Assembly (NCBI GenBank): GCA_025965635.1 | Contig: JAOPWO010000048.1 | Coordinates: 1-9,579, forward strand | Length of the DNA stretch: 9,579 nucleotides | Source: Modestobacter sp. | GTDB lineage: Bacteria > Actinomycetota > Actinomycetes > Mycobacteriales > Geodermatophilaceae | Reading direction: 5' to 3' | Shown here: piece after piece, positions 6,480 to 9,579 of the stretch | How the letters are laid out: each line of letters begins with the position of its first letter | Numbering within the stretch: position 1 is the stretch's first letter | The notes under the pieces: generated by a model | The model's input: only the letters and a program-made list of their open reading frames with translations | Database searches by the model: none | Told to the model about the DNA's origin: nothing | Program-made: the position numbers and the translations under genes

Positions 6480-8078
6480 TCATGCGCGCGCTTTGAGGTC
6501 TTTGCGCAGGATCTTGCCGGCCGCAGACTTGGGCACCGCATCGATGAACTCGACCAGCCGGACCTTCTTGTGCGGCGCGACCCGGCCGGTCACGAAGGCC
6601 ATGACGTCGTCCTCGGCGAGCGACGAGCCCGGCGCGCGGACGACGAAGGCCTTGGGCAGCTCCTCGCCGTCGGCGTCCCGCACGCCGATGACCGCGGCGT
6701 CGGCGACCTCCGGGTGGCCCAGCAGCACGGCTTCCAGCTCGGCCGGCGCCACCTGGTAGCCCTTGTACTTGATCAGCTCCTTGACCCGGTCGACCACGGT
6801 GTACCGGCCCTCGGCGTCCACGACGGCGACGTCGCCGGTGTGCAGCCAACCCTCGGCGTCCAGGGTGTCCGCGGTGGCCTGCGGGTTGTTCAGGTAGCCC
6901 TTCATCACCTGCGGGCCACGCACCCACAGCTCGCCGCGCTCGCCGGGGGCGGTGTCCTCGCCGGTGGCCGGGTCGATCAGCCGGCACTCGGTGTTGGGGA
7001 TCGCGTAGCCGACCGTGCCCTTCGGGGTGGGGCCGGAGGCGCCGGGCGGCTCGTGGCCGGCCTCGGGGGTGCTGTGCGAGACGGGTGAGAGCTCGGTCAT
7101 CCCGTAGCCCTGCCCGACGACGACGCCGGCCGGGGCGCCCCGGCGCAGCCGGGTCTCCACGGCCTGGGCCAGCGACTCGTCCAGCGGTGCGGCGCCGGAG
7201 GTGATGGTGCGCAGCGCGGACAGGTCGAACTGGTCGACCAGCGGGTGCTTGGCCAGGGCCACGAGGATCGGCGGGGCCACGTAGGCCCGGGTGATCTGCT
7301 GGTCCTGCAGGGTTCGCAGGAACTGCTCGAGGTCGAAGCGCGGCAGCGTCACCACGCTGCAACCCCAGGCCAGGCCCTGGTACATCAGCACGGTCAGGCC
7401 GTAGAGGTGGAAGAACGGCAGGACGGCGATGACCCGCTCGTCGCCCTCGTGCAGCTCGAACAAGGGGCGGCACTGCGCCACGTTGGCCACCAGGTTGCGG
7501 TGGGTCAGCATGACGCCCTTGGGCAGCCCGGTGGTGCCGCTGGAGTAGGGCAGGGTGACCAGGTCGGTGGCCGGGGCGAAGGAGACGTCGGGCGCGGGGG
7601 CGTCGCTGGTCAGCAGGTCCATCAGCGAGGCGTGCCCCTCGGCGCCGTCGAGCACGATGACCTCGCCGACCGGCTGCTGCTGCACCGCCGCCTGCGCCCG
7701 GTCCAGGAACAGCGAGATGGTGACCAGCACCTCGGCGCCGGAGTCCTTCAGCTGGAAGGCGATCTCCTCCGGCGTGTACAGGGAGTTGATCGGGCTGGAG
7801 ACGCAGCCGGCGGCGGCGATGCCGTGGAAGACGACCGGGTACCACATGGTGTTCGGGCAGAGCACCGCGATGACGTCGCCCTTGCGCAGCCCGCGGGCGT
7901 GCAGGGCGGCGGCCACCCGGCCGACGTGGGAGGCCAGCTGGGCGAAGCTCATCGTGTCGCCCGTGATGCCGTCGACCAGCGCCGGGGCCTCGCCGCGCTC
8001 GGTGGCACCGCTCAGCACGTACTCCGGTACCGACAGCTCCGGGATCTGCACACCGGGGTAGCGACTGGCGAAGGCCAC
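6480..8078 (-). CDS. Acyl-CoA ligase, 4-coumarate/fatty-acyl-CoA ligase family
   Basis: A 532-residue ANL-superfamily adenylating enzyme: it activates a carboxylic acid with ATP to an acyl-AMP and transfers it to CoA. Visible motifs are the P-loop YSSGTTGLPKG (178-188), YGMTELSPVSH (motif A5), GELWVRGPQVMKGYLNNP, the ribose-binding Asp in HTGD (D416), the hinge/A8 region RVKELIKYKGYQVAPAELE, and the C-terminal catalytic Lys in PKSAAGKILRKDL (K522). Overall it is most like 4CL-type ligases, but residues that set aryl versus fatty acid choice cannot be read safely by eye. The start is GTG 8078, because AGGAGG (8083-8088) lies 4 bases upstream; the in-frame ATG at 8102 would place that ribosome site inside the gene. 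It follows the thioesterase gene by 87 bases on the same strand, probably in one transcript, with the quinone oxidoreductase 48 bases downstream. Confidence 0.93.
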   Translation of the reverse strand: MAFASRYPGVQIPELSVPEYVLSGATERGEAPALVDGITGDTMSFAQLASHVGRVAAALHARGLRKGDVIAVLCPNTMWYPVVFHGIAAAGCVSSPINSLYTPEEIAFQLKDSGAEVLVTISLFLDRAQAAVQQQPVGEVIVLDGAEGHASLMDLLTSDAPAPDVSFAPATDLVTLPYSSGTTGLPKGVMLTHRNLVANVAQCRPLFELHEGDERVIAVLPFFHLYGLTVLMYQGLAWGCSVVTLPRFDLEQFLRTLQDQQITRAYVAPPILVALAKHPLVDQFDLSALRTITSGAAPLDESLAQAVETRLRRGAPAGVVVGQGYGMTELSPVSHSTPEAGHEPPGASGPTPKGTVGYAIPNTECRLIDPATGEDTAPGERGELWVRGPQVMKGYLNNPQATADTLDAEGWLHTGDVAVVDAEGRYTVVDRVKELIKYKGYQVAPAELEAVLLGHPEVADAAVIGVRDADGEELPKAFVVRAPGSSLAEDDVMAFVTGRVAPHKKVRLVEFIDAVPKSAAGKILRKDLKARA

Positions 8079-8082
8079 GGGT

Positions 8083-8088
8083 CCTCCT
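8083..8088 (-). promoter_or_regulatory. Strong ribosome binding site AGGAGG that fixes the ligase start
   Basis: AGGAGG on the minus strand is followed by ACCC and GTG (8078-8076). This decides for GTG over the upstream in-frame ATG at 8102. The ligase is led by a Shine-Dalgarno, unlike its leaderless neighbours, which suits an internal operon gene. Confidence 0.8.
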
Positions 8089-8144
8089 CGACTCAGGGGC
8101 AACGTGACGCCAGTCTCACATCCGGGGGTGCCCCGCGGAGCGGT

Positions 8145-8155
8145 CGGGTTACCCG
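8145..8155. promoter_or_regulatory. Short palindrome CGGGTTACCCG between thioesterase and ligase genes
   Basis: Perfect 5-bp arms around one base in the 87-base gap. It is too tight for a good hairpin and could be a small operator. At this GC content it may be chance. Confidence 0.2.
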
Positions 8156-8165
8156 TAGGTAGCGA

Positions 8166-8594
8166 TCACCCCCTGGGCCACAGCACCGACTGCGTGCAGC
8201 GGAAGAGTGCCACCGTCTTCCCGGTCGCGGCGCTGGTGACCACGGCGTCCCAGACCTGGGTCGTCCGCCCGGCGTGCACGTTGCTGGCCACCGCATCGAT
8301 GCGTCCCTCGCGGGCGGTGCCGAGGTGGTTGCTCTTGAGCTCGATGGTGGTGAAACCGCTGGCGCCCTCGGGCAGCAGCGCCCGGGCGGCCAGCCCGCAG
8401 CCGGTGTCGGCCAGGGCGACCACCGTGGCCGCGTGCAGGTAGCCGTTGGGGGCCAGCAGGTCGGGCCGGACGTCGAGATGGGCGGTCAGCCGGCCGGGCT
8501 CGTGGGTGTCGATCACGATGCCCAGCAGCCCGGGCAGCGTCCCGGGCAGGATCTCGTTGAGCTCGTCGGCGGTGTGGAACCCGGTGGCGGCCAT
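8166..8594 (-). CDS. PaaI-family hotdog-fold thioesterase
   Basis: A 142-residue single hotdog domain of the PaaI/YdiI type, expected to hydrolyse acyl-CoA or aryl-CoA thioesters as a tetramer in the cytoplasm. Key positions are N50-G51-Y-L-H54 followed by D63 in ALADTGCG, the general-base aspartate position of the family, and the beta-strand GFTTIELKSNHL. The usual N-G-x-x-H-G-G is altered to N-G-Y-L-H-A-A, a mild variant of the helix-capping glycines. ATG 8594 is six bases behind TAGGTT, so it is probably leaderless and first in a transcript with the acyl-CoA ligase. Pairing with a ligase suggests a CoA-recycling or proofreading role for aromatic or fatty acyl-CoAs (inference). It is divergent from cutA across only 29 bases. 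Confidence 0.9.
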   Translation of the reverse strand: MAATGFHTADELNEILPGTLPGLLGIVIDTHEPGRLTAHLDVRPDLLAPNGYLHAATVVALADTGCGLAARALLPEGASGFTTIELKSNHLGTAREGRIDAVASNVHAGRTTQVWDAVVTSAATGKTVALFRCTQSVLWPRG

Positions 8595-8600
8595 GCGGCG

Positions 8601-8606
8601 AACCTA
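8601..8606 (-). promoter_or_regulatory. -10 element TAGGTT, likely leaderless start of the thioesterase
   Basis: On the minus strand TAGGTT is followed by CGCCGC (6 bases) and ATG 8594. There is no Shine-Dalgarno before this ATG, and no clear -35 upstream. Confidence 0.55.
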
Positions 8607-8609
8607 TCG

Positions 8610-8615
8610 AGGAGG
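8610..8615 (+). promoter_or_regulatory. Ribosome binding site AGGAGG of cutA
   Basis: AGGAGG with an 8-base spacer to ATG 8624 fixes the cutA start. It lies only three bases from the oppositely oriented -10 of the thioesterase gene. Confidence 0.75.
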
Positions 8616-8623
8616 CAACGGGG

Positions 8624-8962
8624 ATGACCGACGCGGCAGAGGCGCTGGTCGAGGTGGTGGTGACGGCGGGGGACGCCGACTGGCTGGCCGGCTTCACCCG
8701 GTCGCTGGTCGAGGAGCGGCTGGCCGCCTGCGGCCACGTGCAACCCGGCGTGCGGGCGGTGTACCGCTGGGCCGGGGAGCTGCACGACGACGCCCAGGCC
8801 CGGGTCGGGTTGCACACCCGGGCGTCGCTGGTGCCGGCGATCGTGGCCCGTGCCGACGCCGAACACCCGGACGACGTGCCGTGCGTACTGGCCCTGCCGG
8901 TGCGGGGTGGGCACCCGCAGTACCTGGCCTGGGTGCTCGCCGAGACCCGGGAGCCGCGGTGA
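8624..8962 (+). CDS. cutA: Divalent-cation tolerance protein CutA
   Basis: A 112-residue CutA1-family protein (usual length 100-115), a PII-like ferredoxin fold that assembles as a very stable trimer. It was linked to copper tolerance in Escherichia coli, but its molecular role is unsettled. Family features are LVEERLAACGHVQPGVRAVYRW (residues ~27-48), the acidic GELHDD turn and the closing strand ALPVRGGHPQYLAWV. The common HPYEVPEI reads HPDDVPCV here, so the aromatic residue is lost and a Cys gained. It is preceded by AGGAGG. The 29-base gap to the divergent thioesterase gene leaves no room for a promoter, so its promoter should lie inside that gene. It converges with the folP homologue. 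Confidence 0.92.
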   Translation: MTDAAEALVEVVVTAGDADWLAGFTRSLVEERLAACGHVQPGVRAVYRWAGELHDDAQARVGLHTRASLVPAIVARADAEHPDDVPCVLALPVRGGHPQYLAWVLAETREPR

Positions 8963-8999
8963 AGCGCCCCTCAGCTCCCCGGACCTGGCAAGGCTCGGC

Positions 9000-9035
9000 G
9001 CGGGCCCCGGCGGAGCGGCCGGTCCGGGGGCCCGC
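9000..9035. terminator. GC-rich hairpin between cutA and the folP homologue
   Basis: GCGGGCCCC at 9000-9008 pairs with 9027-9035. After one bulged G (9026), GG 9009-9010 pairs with CC 9024-9025, giving 11 bp with a 13-base loop. It lies in the 111-base gap between convergent genes and could serve both. Confidence 0.6.
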
Positions 9036-9073
9036 CGCGAGATCGTGAGTGGTGGGAGGCGGGACGTCCTTTC

Positions 9074-9579
9074 TCAGGCCAGGCCGCGGGTGGTGGACGC
9101 CGGCGGCCGGTCGCCCCGGATCGAGGCCACCATGTCCAGCGTCTGCCGGGTCGCGGCGACGTCGTGCACGCGGAACACCCGGGCGCCCAGCCACGCACTG
9201 ACCGCCGTGGCGGCGAGGGTCCCGGTCAGCCGCTGATCGAGGGGGACGTCGAGCGTCTCGCCGACGAAGTCCTTGTTGGACAGCGCCATCAGCACGGGCC
9301 AGCCGGTGGCGACCATCTCGCCCAGCCGGCGGGTCACCTCGAGCGAGTGCCGGGTGTTCTTGCCGAAGTCGTGCCCGGGGTCGACGAGCACCCGGTCACG
9401 GTGCACGCCGGCGGCGACGGCGGCCTCCGCGAGCGCGGTCGTCCGGGTGATGACGTCGGCCATCACGTCGGGGTAGCTGACCCGGTGCGGGCGGGTGCGC
9501 GGCGGCAGGCCGCCGGCGTGCGTGCAGACGATGCCCGCGCCGGCCGCCGCGGCGACACCGGCCAGCTCCGGGTCGACCC
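9074..9579 (-). CDS. folP2: Dihydropteroate synthase homologue, FolP2-like (5' partial)
   Basis: The frame is open from the right edge to the stop at 9074-9076, giving about 168 residues of the C-terminal part of a TIM-barrel dihydropteroate synthase (full family length ~270-300). True DHPS condenses p-aminobenzoate with a pterin pyrophosphate in folate synthesis. Visible motifs are GIVCTHAGGLPPRTRPH, LVDPGHDFGKNTRHS, PVLMALSNKDFVGETL and FRVHDVAATR (R and H at 9170-9172 and 9164-9166). The pterin/phosphate motif, normally SRK, is SNK here (S 9278-9280, N 9275-9277, K 9272-9274), and DPGxGFGK reads DPGHDFGK. The ALSNKDFVGETL form matches mycobacterial FolP2 (Rv1207) as I remember it, a paralogue reported to lack DHPS activity. 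So this is FolP2-like, and catalysis is doubtful. Its N-terminus, start and upstream neighbours are outside the window. Confidence 0.85.
   Translation of the reverse strand, partial: VDPELAGVAAAAGAGIVCTHAGGLPPRTRPHRVSYPDVMADVITRTTALAEAAVAAGVHRDRVLVDPGHDFGKNTRHSLEVTRRLGEMVATGWPVLMALSNKDFVGETLDVPLDQRLTGTLAATAVSAWLGARVFRVHDVAATRQTLDMVASIRGDRPPASTTRGLA

Noticed and set aside
5349..7088. Long plus-strand open frame (579 residues) across the quinone oxidoreductase and ligase genes
   Set aside because: It is the antisense shadow of two clear family members on the minus strand, has no recognisable domain, and starts inside the aminotransferase gene. Long antisense frames are normal at this GC content.
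6376..7845. 489-residue minus-strand frame overlapping the ligase
   Set aside because: An out-of-frame shadow of the ligase, Arg-rich, with no family motif.
8104..8119. GTGA-N8-TCAC inverted repeat resembling a CRP half-site pair
   Set aside because: CRP-type sites have six bases between TGTGA and TCACA, here there are eight. Four-base arms are expected by chance, so it was not listed as a site.

Overview
The window is very GC-rich DNA with strong third-position GC bias. It carries a bacterial proteasome activator, a LAXTG-type sortase signal and TANNNT-N6-ATG leaderless starts. Together these point to a high-GC actinobacterium; the protein sequences look most like Geodermatophilaceae (Blastococcus, Geodermatophilus, Modestobacter), but that family assignment is inference. 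No rRNA, tRNA, CRISPR array, insertion sequence or prophage gene is visible. Genes cover almost everything, and no gene-free stretch exceeds 160 bases.

Layout, left to right. (1) 1-3361 (+): the 3' part of a very large secreted surface protein. It has a legume-lectin-like domain, seven Ig-like DUF11/DUF7507-type repeats (each with a cysteine pair, three preceded by a calcium-loop-like motif), a Pro/Ala-rich wall-spanning stalk and a C-terminal LASTG sortase signal. (2) 3362-3517: two separate hairpin terminators facing each other. (3) 3518-4066 (-): bpa, the ATP-independent proteasome activator, ending in GQYL. (4) 4175-5392 (+): a class V aminotransferase / cysteine-desulfurase-like PLP enzyme, divergent from bpa. 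(5) 5396-5438: a 14-bp perfect stem shared as terminator with the convergent next gene. (6) 5439-6431 (-): PIG3-type NAD(P)H quinone oxidoreductase. (7) 6480-8078 (-): 4-coumarate/fatty-acyl-CoA ligase. (8) 8166-8594 (-): PaaI-type hotdog thioesterase. (9) 8624-8962 (+): cutA. (10) 9074-9579 (-): 3' part of a dihydropteroate-synthase homologue of the FolP2 type.

How they work together. Thioesterase and acyl-CoA ligase are plausibly one transcript, thioesterase first from a leaderless promoter and ligase second behind a strong AGGAGG. They would respectively hydrolyse and form acyl-CoA thioesters. The quinone oxidoreductase follows on the same strand but has its own leaderless-type promoter, with a perfect 7-bp-arm palindrome over its -10. 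The bpa / aminotransferase / quinone oxidoreductase block appears to match, in order and orientation, the Rv3780-Rv3778c-Rv3777 region of Mycobacterium tuberculosis as I recall it, so it is probably an old conserved actinobacterial neighbourhood.

Most genes are housekeeping or conserved accessory genes. The most interesting signals are the modular calcium-loop/cysteine architecture of the surface protein, the shared TAGGNT-N6-ATG start design of three genes, the palindrome at the quinone oxidoreductase start, and the altered pterin-site motif (SNK instead of SRK) in the FolP homologue. I do not see a clearly novel defence, toxin or mobile system.
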